Part shown: one piece after another, positions 1 to 7,830 of the stretch
Layout of the letters: each line of letters opens with the position of its first letter
How positions within the stretch are numbered: the first letter of the stretch is position 1
From: Parasegetibacter sp. NRK P23
GTDB lineage: Bacteria > Bacteroidota > Bacteroidia > Chitinophagales > Chitinophagaceae
Assembly (NCBI RefSeq): GCF_023721715.1
Contig: NZ_JAMDLG010000001.1
Location: 3,921,655 to 3,985,654 of the forward strand
Length of the DNA stretch: 64,000 nucleotides
Reading direction: 5' to 3'
Notes under the pieces: generated by a model
Seen by the model: the letters and a program-made list of their open reading frames with translations, nothing else
The model's database searches: none
What the model was told of the DNA's origin: nothing
Program-made: the position numbers and the translations under genes

Positions 1-1
1 A

Positions 2-154
2 AACAACGAAGCCAACCTTTCCATGCTGGCCGAAAAGATCATCAAAGGCGGTAGCGGCGTTTGGGGACAGGTGCCAATGGCCGCCCACGATAATATTTCC
101 CAGGACGACGCGAAAGCGATGGTGAAATACATCTTCCTGCTCAAAAACAATTAA
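2..154 (+). CDS. C-terminal part of a cytochrome c (5' end outside window)
   Basis: An open frame runs from the window edge to a TAA at 152-154, giving about 50 residues. It ends in a pattern typical of class I cytochrome c C-termini: a GxWG-x-VPM segment carrying the methionine that usually serves as the distal heme ligand (VPMAAH), then a short helix ending in MVKYIFLLK. The heme-binding CxxCH would lie upstream of the window. The gene ends 3 bp before the DUF1080 lipoprotein, so the two are probably co-transcribed. In Bacteroidota such cytochrome domains are often the tail of larger ThuA or PQQ-dehydrogenase-like proteins that sit beside DUF1080 genes, but which one this is cannot be told here. 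Confidence 0.75.
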   Translation, partial: NNEANLSMLAEKIIKGGSGVWGQVPMAAHDNISQDDAKAMVKYIFLLKNN

Positions 155-157
155 CCC

Positions 158-868
158 ATGCGTAACACCTTTCTTACCTTACTGGCCGCAGGCATCGTAG
201 CCGTAGGCTGCAGCAGCGCTAAAAAAAGCACTTCCATGACGACAGCATCTTCCAAAGAAGGCTGGATCAAACTCTTCGATGGCAAAACCACCAACGGATG
301 GCACACGTTCAACAAGTCCACGGCAGGCGATGCCTGGAAAGTGGAGGATGGCGCCATCACCCTTGTGAAAGCACCCGGCACTACCGGAGGTGATCTCGTA
401 ACAAATGAAGAATACGAGAACTTTCACCTGAAACTGGAATGGAAAATTTCTCCCAAAGGAAACAGCGGGATCATCTTCTTCGTGAAGGAAGATCCGAAGT
501 TCAGCCAAACCTATCTAACGGGCCCCGAAATGCAGGTGCTGGACAATGAGGCCCATGCCGACGGAAAAATCCATAAACACCGTACCGGCGATTTGTACGA
601 TCTGATCGCCAGTTCCTCCGAACCGGTAAAACCCGTGGGGCAATGGAACCTCGCGGAAATCATCGCCAACAACGGCAAACTTACCTTCATGCTGAATGGT
701 GTGAAAATAGTAGAGACTACCATGTGGGATGAAAACTGGAACCAACTGGTGGCCGGAAGCAAATTCAAATCCTGGGCAGACTTCGGGAAATACAAATCCG
801 GACGCATCGCGTTACAGGATCATGGAGATCAGGTTTGGTACCGGAATATTGAGATAAAGAAATTATAG
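158..868 (+). CDS. DUF1080 (3-keto-disaccharide hydrolase-like) lipoprotein
   Basis: The 236-residue protein starts with a lipoprotein signal peptide with its lipobox cysteine at residue 18 (AVGCSS), so it should be anchored in a membrane facing the periplasm or outside. The rest matches the DUF1080 family, a concanavalin-like beta-sandwich also named 3-keto-disaccharide hydrolase. Visible hallmarks are GWIKLFDGKTTNGWH near residue 38, the central NSGIIFFV strand, EMQVLDNEAHAD near residue 125 and the terminal QDHGDQVWYRNIEIKKL. It follows a cytochrome c gene by 3 bp, a pairing common in sugar-oxidising loci where keto-sugars are made and then cleaved. A good intrinsic terminator follows. Family membership is firm; the substrate is unknown. 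Confidence 0.88.
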   Translation: MRNTFLTLLAAGIVAVGCSSAKKSTSMTTASSKEGWIKLFDGKTTNGWHTFNKSTAGDAWKVEDGAITLVKAPGTTGGDLVTNEEYENFHLKLEWKISPKGNSGIIFFVKEDPKFSQTYLTGPEMQVLDNEAHADGKIHKHRTGDLYDLIASSSEPVKPVGQWNLAEIIANNGKLTFMLNGVKIVETTMWDENWNQLVAGSKFKSWADFGKYKSGRIALQDHGDQVWYRNIEIKKL

Positions 869-912
869 ATTTTGGATGTTGAATTTTGAATGAGGATTCA
901 TTCAAATCCTAG

Positions 913-952
913 AAGCCTGAGCAGAGGGAATACCTTTTCTCAGGCTTTTTTT
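913..952 (+). terminator. Rho-independent terminator after the DUF1080 gene
   Basis: A perfect 9-bp stem (913-921 with 939-947) closes a 17-nt loop and runs into seven T residues. It lies 45 bp after the DUF1080 stop and just before the stop of the convergent PAP2 gene. Confidence 0.85.
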
Positions 953-960
953 ATTCCCAC

Positions 961-1716
961 TCAAAACCGATGCACCAATGCCAATCCCGGAGCGCCATTC
1001 ACCACCGCGGGCATGGCCACTGTTTTCATTTCTTTCTGTTTGAATATCGCCCTGTTGATGGTAGGATAGAGCCAGTAAGCCAGTTTGGAAGAAGCGATGC
1101 CGATGCCTGCGCCGGCCACCACATCGCTCAGCCAGTGGCGGTTGTTGTACATGCGCATGGTACCCGTTAAGCCAGCCACCGTATAACCCGCCACGCCATA
1201 CCACAACGATACATCTTTGTATTCCTGGTGCAGGAACTCCGCGGAAAGGAAAGCGTTGGCCGTATGTCCGGAAGGGAAGGAGCGGTCGTTGGAGCCATCG
1301 GGGCGCTCAAAATTGGAAGACTTCTTCAGGGTGCTTACGGTGGTATTCATAATCAGCGACGACATCAGGTAGATGATGGTCCTGTCTTTGAAATTGTGCT
1401 TTCCTTTGATGCCCGCGGCGTTCAATCCGTAAACCGCAACCGCAGGTGCGTACTGCAGGTAGTCATCAATACGGACGTGCTTATAATCCTTTTCCACGAT
1501 CTCCGCCCGGATATTGTTGTTCCATTTCTGTATCTGGTGGTTTTCGAGTGAAGTAACGCCATAACTGATCATGGCTGCGGGGATCAGCAACTTCGTGACC
1601 GGGAACCGGGGGGCTTCCGGTAAACTGTCCCTTTTCATTACAGACTGGGCCAAACATGGCAGGCAGGCGGCGAACATCATCGCGGCGGCTACTAATCGCT
1701 TCTTAAACGGGGTCAT
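961..1716 (-). CDS. PAP2-family phosphatase (lipid phosphate phosphatase-like)
   Basis: The 251-residue protein has an N-terminal signal or membrane segment (about residues 7-24) and the three catalytic motifs of the PAP2 superfamily: K-x6-RP in KKSSNFERP, PSGH in SFPSGHTANAF, and R-x5-H-x3-D in RMYNNRHWLSDVVAGAG. These supply the phosphate-binding residues, the nucleophilic histidine and the charge-relay aspartate. Such enzymes dephosphorylate phosphatidic acid, undecaprenyl diphosphate or lipid A at the membrane. The predicted membrane segments are weak apart from the first and last, as in secreted class A-like members. It is transcribed toward the DUF1080 gene. The exact substrate cannot be deduced. 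Confidence 0.9.
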   Translation of the reverse strand: MTPFKKRLVAAAMMFAACLPCLAQSVMKRDSLPEAPRFPVTKLLIPAAMISYGVTSLENHQIQKWNNNIRAEIVEKDYKHVRIDDYLQYAPAVAVYGLNAAGIKGKHNFKDRTIIYLMSSLIMNTTVSTLKKSSNFERPDGSNDRSFPSGHTANAFLSAEFLHQEYKDVSLWYGVAGYTVAGLTGTMRMYNNRHWLSDVVAGAGIGIASSKLAYWLYPTINRAIFKQKEMKTVAMPAVVNGAPGLALVHRF

Positions 1717-1943
1717 GCTCTTAAATTACAGAATTCTACTCATCAAGAAAAGTTGCCGGGGGAAATTAACGTCTGCTTAATGGCCTTCTCCAAAATTATT
1801 CTACCTTCGGTGCCTCAATGTTACGAACCATGAAGTCCTTCGCAGCGCGTGTGCGCCACTAATCCACGGGGTATTTGCTACCCATATCGTACAGCGGGAC
1901 GTTCCTGCCTGTAATTCAATTATTTACCTATAACAGTCTTCTC

Positions 1944-3368
1944 ATGACATCTTATCCCAGGAATACCAAAACGGTATCTGCCTATATATTATTGTTGAAA
2001 CAGGCGCTGAAGGGCGGCGAAACTGATTACACGCAAGGCAGTATCCGCAAAGCGGTTCTGCTGCTCGCCATTCCCATGATGCTGGAAATGATCATGGAAT
2101 CCGTGTTTGCCCTGGTTGACCTGTATTTCGTAGGTCACCTCGAAGATTCCAGCGCAGCCATTCAAACGGTTGGACTTACAGAATCCGTGCTCACCATTAT
2201 GTATTCGATCGCCATCGGAATGAGTATGGCTGCCACGGCGGTGGTGGCGCGGCGTATCGGGGAAAAGAACCCTGAAGCCGCTGCCCACGCAGGTGCACAG
2301 GCCATCGTGATCGCCACGGTTGTAACTGCTGCATTGAGTCTGACCGGTGTTTTCTTCGCGAAGGAATTGCTGCTCCTGATGGGAGCAAGTGCAGAAACAG
2401 CAGAAAAAGGAACAACTTTCGTGCGCATCATGATGGGCAGCAGCATTGTGATCATGCTGCTCTTCCTCATCAACGGGATCTTCCGTGGTGCAGGCAATGC
2501 GGCCATCGCGATGAAAAGTTTATGGATCGCCAACGGCTGCAACATCTTGTTGTGTCCGCTGTTCATCAATGGATGGGGACCTGTTCCCGCATTCGGTCTC
2601 ACCGGCGCGGCCATGGCCACCGCATTGGGCAGGGGTATCGGCGTAACCTACCAGTTGTACCACCTCTTCTCCGGGAAACACAGCTTGAAGATCAAACCCT
2701 CACATTGGAATATAGACCTCCCGCTGATGCGTTCGCTGGTGGGCATTGCCACACCGGGCATCTTCCAGTTCGTGATCGCCTCGTGCAGTTGGATTTTCCT
2801 GGCGCAACTCGTGGCCACTACCGGAGGGGAAGCCGGTTCTTCCGGTTACCAAACCGCGATCCGGCTCATGATGTTCTTCATGCTGCCCGCCTGGGGTTTG
2901 AGTAACGCGGCATCTACGCTGGTGGGGCAGAACCTCGGCGCCAACCAGGTGCAAAGGGCCCACGATTCCGTGATGAAAACGGTGAAATACAACGCCATCT
3001 TTATGTTGCTGGTTACGCTCGCGTTTTTCTTCCTCGGCAACTGGATGGTTTCCTTCTTTACCACCGATCCGGAAGTGATTGACGTGGCACAACGGGCCAT
3101 GCGCATCATTAGTCTGGCCTTCGTTTTCTATGGTATAGGCATGGTAATGATCAATACTTTCAACGGAGCCGGAGATACCTGGACGCCCACTTATATTAAC
3201 CTGGCCGGGTTCTGGCTTTTCCAGATTCCGCTCGCGTGGTACCTTGCGAAACAACTGAGCATGGGACCAACAGGCGTATTCGTCGCGATCCCCATTGCGG
3301 AAACGGCCATCACCATCGCCGGCTTTATTCTTTTCAAAAAGGGAAAATGGAAAAAAGTAAAAGTATAG
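1944..3368 (+). CDS. MATE family efflux transporter
   Basis: The product (474 residues from the ATG at 1944) is a polytopic membrane protein of the MATE family, which exports cationic drugs or metabolites using an H+ or Na+ gradient. The two six-helix halves are visible: the first begins at IRKAVLLLAIPMMLEMIME and carries VDLYFVGHL, and the second begins around LMRSLVGIATPGIFQFV. The duplicated PA/NA...VGQNLGA pattern near residue 345 is typical. The frame stays open to 1875, but the added 23 residues do not resemble a MATE N-terminus, so the later ATG is preferred. It stands alone, with no regulator beside it. Confidence 0.92.
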   Translation: MTSYPRNTKTVSAYILLLKQALKGGETDYTQGSIRKAVLLLAIPMMLEMIMESVFALVDLYFVGHLEDSSAAIQTVGLTESVLTIMYSIAIGMSMAATAVVARRIGEKNPEAAAHAGAQAIVIATVVTAALSLTGVFFAKELLLLMGASAETAEKGTTFVRIMMGSSIVIMLLFLINGIFRGAGNAAIAMKSLWIANGCNILLCPLFINGWGPVPAFGLTGAAMATALGRGIGVTYQLYHLFSGKHSLKIKPSHWNIDLPLMRSLVGIATPGIFQFVIASCSWIFLAQLVATTGGEAGSSGYQTAIRLMMFFMLPAWGLSNAASTLVGQNLGANQVQRAHDSVMKTVKYNAIFMLLVTLAFFFLGNWMVSFFTTDPEVIDVAQRAMRIISLAFVFYGIGMVMINTFNGAGDTWTPTYINLAGFWLFQIPLAWYLAKQLSMGPTGVFVAIPIAETAITIAGFILFKKGKWKKVKV

Positions 3369-3416
3369 CCCGCGGTTATTGGTTTACTTTGCAGAACAGG
3401 TAAAAGAAGAAGTTGT

Positions 3417-3641
3417 ATGGAAGACCTTACGATCAACGTGGCTGAAATAGAAGCATTACAAACCATCGGCGATACTGATGAACTGAACCGCATATTTGAA
3501 AAAGGAAAACGGTGCATCGTGAACGGGTGCACCGTGGTCCTCGCCAGGAAACAACCTGGTGGTTCCCTGGAAAAATTTGATGCGCTTTCCACGCTGGAAG
3601 ATTTTGAAAACTACCGCAAATGGGTTTTTAAATTCCTGTAA
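3417..3641 (+). CDS. Small conserved-looking protein of unknown function
   Basis: This 74-residue soluble protein is acidic at its N-terminus and basic in the middle, with two cysteines (CIVNGC) near residues 33-38. It ends in an aromatic helix (FENYRKWVFKFL). It has no signal peptide or membrane segment. It starts 48 bp after the MATE gene on the same strand and has codon use like its neighbours, which supports a real gene. I do not recognise the family. The pattern of a short helix, a beta-rich core (CIVNGCTVVLARKQPGG) and a terminal helix suggests a small alpha/beta fold. It may be co-transcribed with the MATE gene. Confidence 0.6.
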   Translation: MEDLTINVAEIEALQTIGDTDELNRIFEKGKRCIVNGCTVVLARKQPGGSLEKFDALSTLEDFENYRKWVFKFL

Positions 3642-3650
3642 GCTGAAAAA

Positions 3651-3728
3651 CGTTGCGCCGTTGCGAGAGATAAAAATTACATCTTTCAGGAAAGAATAAA
3701 GTTCTCGCAACGACGCTACGGCGCAACG
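3651..3728. repeat. Intergenic inverted repeat (REP-like element, copy A)
   Basis: The left arm (3651-3668) and right arm (3703-3728) are imperfect inverted copies built on CGTTGCGCCGT...TTGCGAGA. The right arm carries an extra 8 bases. A 13-base core, CGCCGTTGCGAGA (3656-3668), recurs exactly at 58355-58367. The element fills the gap between two convergent genes and could also act as a bidirectional terminator. Confidence 0.6.
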
Positions 3729-3743
3729 CATGTGAAATACTTT

Positions 3744-5159
3744 TTACAGCAGCTTCGGCTTTTCTTTATAGGTCTTCCAGAGAAACTCACCGAACAACGT
3801 ATTTGCCCATGCGAACCATTTCCTTGTAAATTTCTTTGGATCGTCTTTATGAAATGATTCGTGCATAAAGCCCGTATCTCCATGGGTGGCTTTTAGCGCC
3901 TGGATACACTGTTTTATTTCCGCATCGCTAGTGCTGGTGAGGCCACGCATCGTAATGCTCATGGGCCATATCATGTCCAGTCCGGCATGGGGGCCGCCGA
4001 TGCCTTCGGATGCGGATCCTTTAAAGAAGAAAGGGTTCTCTTCACTCCAGATCAGCTTGCGGGTACTGAGGTAAAGGGGATCCGTTTTTTTCATGGCACC
4101 GAGGTAGGGCAATGCGAGCAGACTGGGCACATTCGCGTCGTCCATCAGGTTGTAACTGCCGAAGCCGTTCACTTCGTAAGCATATACCTTCCCGAATCTG
4201 GGATGGGAAACAATGGCGTTCTGTTGCAGGGCGGTGGCCACTTCTTTGGCGAGGGCCGCGCATTCGTTTGCAAGCGTTGTATCTTTTTGAATGGCTGACA
4301 ACATTTCCGCGGCCTGCGTTAAACTGGTGACCGCAAAAAAATTGGCGGGGATGAGGTAAAGGAACAAGGTGGCATCATCGCTGGGTCGGAACACCGAACA
4401 AATCAGCCCATTCGGCTTTACGGGATACCCATATCCGCCGATGGCCACACCGTCGGTTGCCCAGGCGGTGGTACGTTGAAACGTGTAAGGACCTTTACCG
4501 TTTTTTCGCTGTTGTTCCCGGAAGGTTTTCACGGTAAGTGCGATGGCTTTTTTCCAGTCCCCATCAAATGGGCGGGTGTCGCCGGTTTGTTTCCAGTATT
4601 CATACGCGAGCCGGATGGGATAACAAAGGGAGTCGATCTCCCATTTCCTTTCGTGGATACCCGGCTTCATGTCGGTGATATCCGATTTCCATTCTCCTAC
4701 TTTAGTGCGTTCCTTGTAGAACGCGTTGGCGTAAGGGTCGTAGAGGATACAATCCGTTTGCCGGTTGATGACCCCTTCCACCAGTTCTTTCAATTTTTTA
4801 TCTTCTTTGATAAAAGAGATATAGGGCCATACCTGCGCAGTACTGTCGCGGAGCCACATGGCATCAATATCTCCCGTGATCACGTATGTATCGGGTCTTC
4901 CGTTGTGTACGGAAAATTCGACGGTGGTATCGAGGGTATTAGGGAAGCAGTTTTCGAAGAGCCATCCCAGTTCTTTGTCGGACACATTTTTTTTGAAAGT
5001 GGCGATAGCATTTTCAATGGCTTCGCTTTTAAATTTCCTTTCATTTTCGGGTGTTCTTACGGTGGGAAATTCCTGCGAACCCATTGAAAATGTCCATCGG
5101 GGCATCATTCCTGCGGCGGAGGCGAGGGCTGCCGAGCGTATAAAATCTTTTCTTTGCAT
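3744..5159 (-). CDS. Glycoside hydrolase family 125 (exo-alpha-1,6-mannosidase)
   Basis: The 471-residue protein belongs to GH125 (formerly DUF1237), inverting exo-acting alpha-1,6-mannosidases with an (alpha/alpha)6 barrel. Diagnostic segments are TGDIDAMWLRDSTAQVWPY near residue 94, which holds a conserved acidic residue of the active site, then DPYANAFYKE, WEIDSLCYPIRLAYEYW, and GLICSVFRPSDDATLFLY in the middle. The N-terminus (KDFIRSAALASAAGMM) is an export signal of Tat-like flavour without a full twin arginine. The enzyme probably trims mannose from N-glycan- or mannan-derived oligosaccharides in the periplasm. No other mannan genes lie beside it. Confidence 0.92.
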   Translation of the reverse strand: MQRKDFIRSAALASAAGMMPRWTFSMGSQEFPTVRTPENERKFKSEAIENAIATFKKNVSDKELGWLFENCFPNTLDTTVEFSVHNGRPDTYVITGDIDAMWLRDSTAQVWPYISFIKEDKKLKELVEGVINRQTDCILYDPYANAFYKERTKVGEWKSDITDMKPGIHERKWEIDSLCYPIRLAYEYWKQTGDTRPFDGDWKKAIALTVKTFREQQRKNGKGPYTFQRTTAWATDGVAIGGYGYPVKPNGLICSVFRPSDDATLFLYLIPANFFAVTSLTQAAEMLSAIQKDTTLANECAALAKEVATALQQNAIVSHPRFGKVYAYEVNGFGSYNLMDDANVPSLLALPYLGAMKKTDPLYLSTRKLIWSEENPFFFKGSASEGIGGPHAGLDMIWPMSITMRGLTSTSDAEIKQCIQALKATHGDTGFMHESFHKDDPKKFTRKWFAWANTLFGEFLWKTYKEKPKLL

Positions 5160-5220
5160 AGTTCTGAAAAATGAACTGTAATGATACTAAAAGAAAAGAC
5201 GCTGTACTGTTAACGGATAT

Positions 5221-7092
5221 TTATTCGTGGTAACTGAGGTCCGGTTGCTTCTTCATTGCTCTGCGCACGAGGCCGGCAAATTCTTTTCGGTAGCCATGCT
5301 TGTCTTTGCCGGAAGCCGTTTCTGCGATATCCAGCACTTTCTGAAAACTTGCTTCCTGCCTGAATTCGGAGTTGCGGAGCAGCATACCGAAGGCTGCTAC
5401 CGAAGTGGAGAAGCGGAAGTTGTCGGATGTTTTAGTTAAGGGCAGTACATTGCCGGAAACGGGTTGTTGCAATAAAATGCTGCTGTCCTGGTCAGGTTGT
5501 TTGTACCTGATTTTCACATGCAGCCATTCGTTGCTTTGATAATTAGGAAGCTGGCTGGTGTTGGATTGCTGGTATTTCAGGCCATCCACAGTTCCGATGA
5601 AAGAAGATACGATACCAACGGGAATGACCTCATACAAGGCTGTAACCGTATGCCCGCTGCCCATTTCACCGGCATCTTTGGTGTCGTTGTTGAAATCTTC
5701 TTTGGCCAGCGTCCTGTTTTCATAACCAATAAGGCGGTAGCCCTGAACTTTGGCGGGATTGAATTCCAGCTGCAATTTCACATCCTTCGCGATGGTGAAC
5801 AGTGTGCCGCCGAATTCATTCACCAATACTTTTTTCGCTTCTGAAATATCGTCGATATAAGCATGGTTTCCGTTGCCCTTATCGGCGAGTTTCTGCATTT
5901 TTGAATCTTTATAATTGCCCATACCGTAGCCCAGTACCGTGAGAAAAACACCGGATTTTCTTTTGGTTTCGATCAGTCTTTCCATGGCATCATCACTGCT
6001 TTCTCCGATGTTGAAATCACCATCGGTACAAAGGATCACGCGGTTGTTCCCGTTCATTACAAAATTTTCCTGCGCGATTTTATAGGCCATGGTAACACCG
6101 GCCCCGCCTGCTGTTGAACCTCCTGCTTCCAGCCTGTTGATGGCATCTTTGATCACTTGTTTGTCGGCTCCGCTGGTTGCGGGAAGCGCCACACCGGCAC
6201 TACCGGCATACACCACCAGCGCCACGCGGTCTTCTTCACGCAGTTGATCCACCAGGAGGTTGAGCGATTGCTTCACGAGTGGAAGTTTATTCGGACTCAT
6301 CATTGAACCGGAAACATCTACCAGGAAAACGAGGTTCGCGGCGGGCAGATTTTCCTGCGGCATATGTTTGCCCTGTAAGCCTATTGACACAATATGGTGC
6401 TTCGGGTTCCAGGGACATTCACCCAGCTCGGTATACACGGCGAACGGGTGTTTGCCCTCCGGATCTTTGTAGTGGTAATCGAAATAGTTGATCATTTCTT
6501 CAATGCGTACGGCACCGGCGGGAGGAAGCTGGCCACTTTTCAGGAAACGGCGTACGTTACTATAAGAAGCCGCGTCCACATCAATGGAGAATGTGGAAAG
6601 TGGATTTTGCAGAGATGAAAGAAACTTATTCTCATTGATAAAATCGTAAGACTCTGTATTGTGTGGCGTTTCGTAGAGATTTCCGTACATCACCGGTTGA
6701 TGGTTGGAATGCACTGATCCAACGATGCGCTTCATTTTTTGGGCGGCATAGCCTAAGACCACAACATCATTCAACTCCTGCGCGGTGGAGTGCATCACCA
6801 CGTTAACCACGCCCGAACTGCTTACAGGGAGTTCCTGACCCGCATAACCCAGTTTGCTGAAGAAAAGTTTCGAATTTGCATTGGACACTGTAATGGAATA
6901 GTCTCCGTTTCCATCGCTTTGCACGGTATTCCTGGTGTTTTTTTCACTGATGGTTACATCGCTTATTACCTTACCCGCAGCATCCGTTATTTTACCGGTA
7001 ATGCGGATGGGAGAAAACGAGTTAAAAGCAGCAAGCGCAAATACTATAACGGCAAGTAATGCACCCAGGCTGAAGGTTTGTATGCGTTTCAT
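5221..7092 (-). CDS. VWA-domain surface protein with carboxypeptidase-regulatory domain
   Basis: The 623-residue protein starts with a membrane/signal segment (about 8-24). It continues with a CarboxypepD_reg-like beta domain (about 30-105), then a short SusC-type motif ELNDVVVLGYAAQKMKR (106-122). Next comes the vWF_A N-terminal region (NPLSTFSIDVDAASYSNVRR), a von Willebrand A domain with the metal-binding MIDAS motif VFLVDVSGSMM and a later TDGDFN, and a C-terminal DUF3520 region. This architecture is YfbK-like, with an added N-terminal receptor-type domain. It is divergent from an ECF sigma factor, with 96 bp between them, so a shared control region is likely. Its role may be protein-protein binding at the cell surface tied to sigma signalling; that is inference. 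Confidence 0.88.
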   Translation of the reverse strand: MKRIQTFSLGALLAVIVFALAAFNSFSPIRITGKITDAAGKVISDVTISEKNTRNTVQSDGNGDYSITVSNANSKLFFSKLGYAGQELPVSSSGVVNVVMHSTAQELNDVVVLGYAAQKMKRIVGSVHSNHQPVMYGNLYETPHNTESYDFINENKFLSSLQNPLSTFSIDVDAASYSNVRRFLKSGQLPPAGAVRIEEMINYFDYHYKDPEGKHPFAVYTELGECPWNPKHHIVSIGLQGKHMPQENLPAANLVFLVDVSGSMMSPNKLPLVKQSLNLLVDQLREEDRVALVVYAGSAGVALPATSGADKQVIKDAINRLEAGGSTAGGAGVTMAYKIAQENFVMNGNNRVILCTDGDFNIGESSDDAMERLIETKRKSGVFLTVLGYGMGNYKDSKMQKLADKGNGNHAYIDDISEAKKVLVNEFGGTLFTIAKDVKLQLEFNPAKVQGYRLIGYENRTLAKEDFNNDTKDAGEMGSGHTVTALYEVIPVGIVSSFIGTVDGLKYQQSNTSQLPNYQSNEWLHVKIRYKQPDQDSSILLQQPVSGNVLPLTKTSDNFRFSTSVAAFGMLLRNSEFRQEASFQKVLDIAETASGKDKHGYRKEFAGLVRRAMKKQPDLSYHE

Positions 7093-7188
7093 CTGAATGG
7101 TTTTTGTTGTTTAAGAATGGGGCCCGCAGGCAGGATGCCGCTTTTTTCAGGATTACACAATCACCCATTTTATTTATTTTCACCCCGG

Positions 7189-7761
7189 ATGTCATTTCTT
7201 CCCCACATATCATATACCACTGCCACCGATCAGGAATTGGTAACTTTATACCGTGAAAAAGGTGACCTGGAGGTATTGGGCGCATTGTATCAGCGGTATA
7301 TGGAGCTGGTGTATGGGGTATGCCTTAAATACCTCAAGGATTCGGAAGCCAGTAAGGATGCGGTGATGCAGATATTCGAGGAACTGATTACCAAACTGCC
7401 CCGTTTCGAGGTAACGAATTTTAAAAGCTGGCTTCACGTACTCAGTAAGAACCATTGCCTGATGCAGTTGAGAGGTGGGAAAAACAAACAAACCACTGAA
7501 TTAAAGGAATGGGATGTGCAATCGGAGGAAAACCTGCATCATGCCGGTATATCGGAGCAGGAAACGAATCTCCGCATCATGGAAGACTGCATCGCACAAC
7601 TGGTGGCCGATCAGCAACGTACCATCCGGCTTTTTTACCTGGAAGAGAAAAGTTACAAGGAGATCGTTGAATTAACGGGGATGGATTGGAATAAAGTGAG
7701 GAGCCTGGTGCAGAACGGCAGGCGCAACCTCAGAATTTGTATGGAGAAAAACAACAAATAA
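7189..7761 (+). CDS. ECF-type RNA polymerase sigma factor
   Basis: This 190-residue sigma-70 family protein has region 2 at about residues 25-95 (LGALYQRYMELVYGVCLKYL, then SKDAVMQIFEEL) and region 4 near the C-terminus (DQQRTIRLFYLEEKSYKEI, then ELTGMDWNKVRSLVQNGRRNL). The open frame extends upstream to 7078, but the ATG at 7189 gives the usual N-terminus, so it is preferred. It stops with TAA at 7759-7761, in the same frame as the following anti-sigma-like gene. The divergent VWA gene and the downstream membrane protein form a probable signalling cassette in which this factor would be held inactive at the membrane. Confidence 0.92.
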   Translation: MSFLPHISYTTATDQELVTLYREKGDLEVLGALYQRYMELVYGVCLKYLKDSEASKDAVMQIFEELITKLPRFEVTNFKSWLHVLSKNHCLMQLRGGKNKQTTELKEWDVQSEENLHHAGISEQETNLRIMEDCIAQLVADQQRTIRLFYLEEKSYKEIVELTGMDWNKVRSLVQNGRRNLRICMEKNNK

Positions 7762-7830
7762 CAACTGGAGCAAAAACAACCATACTGTCCATTTACAGCG
7801 GAGGATATCCGCCGTTACCATGCGGGTGAA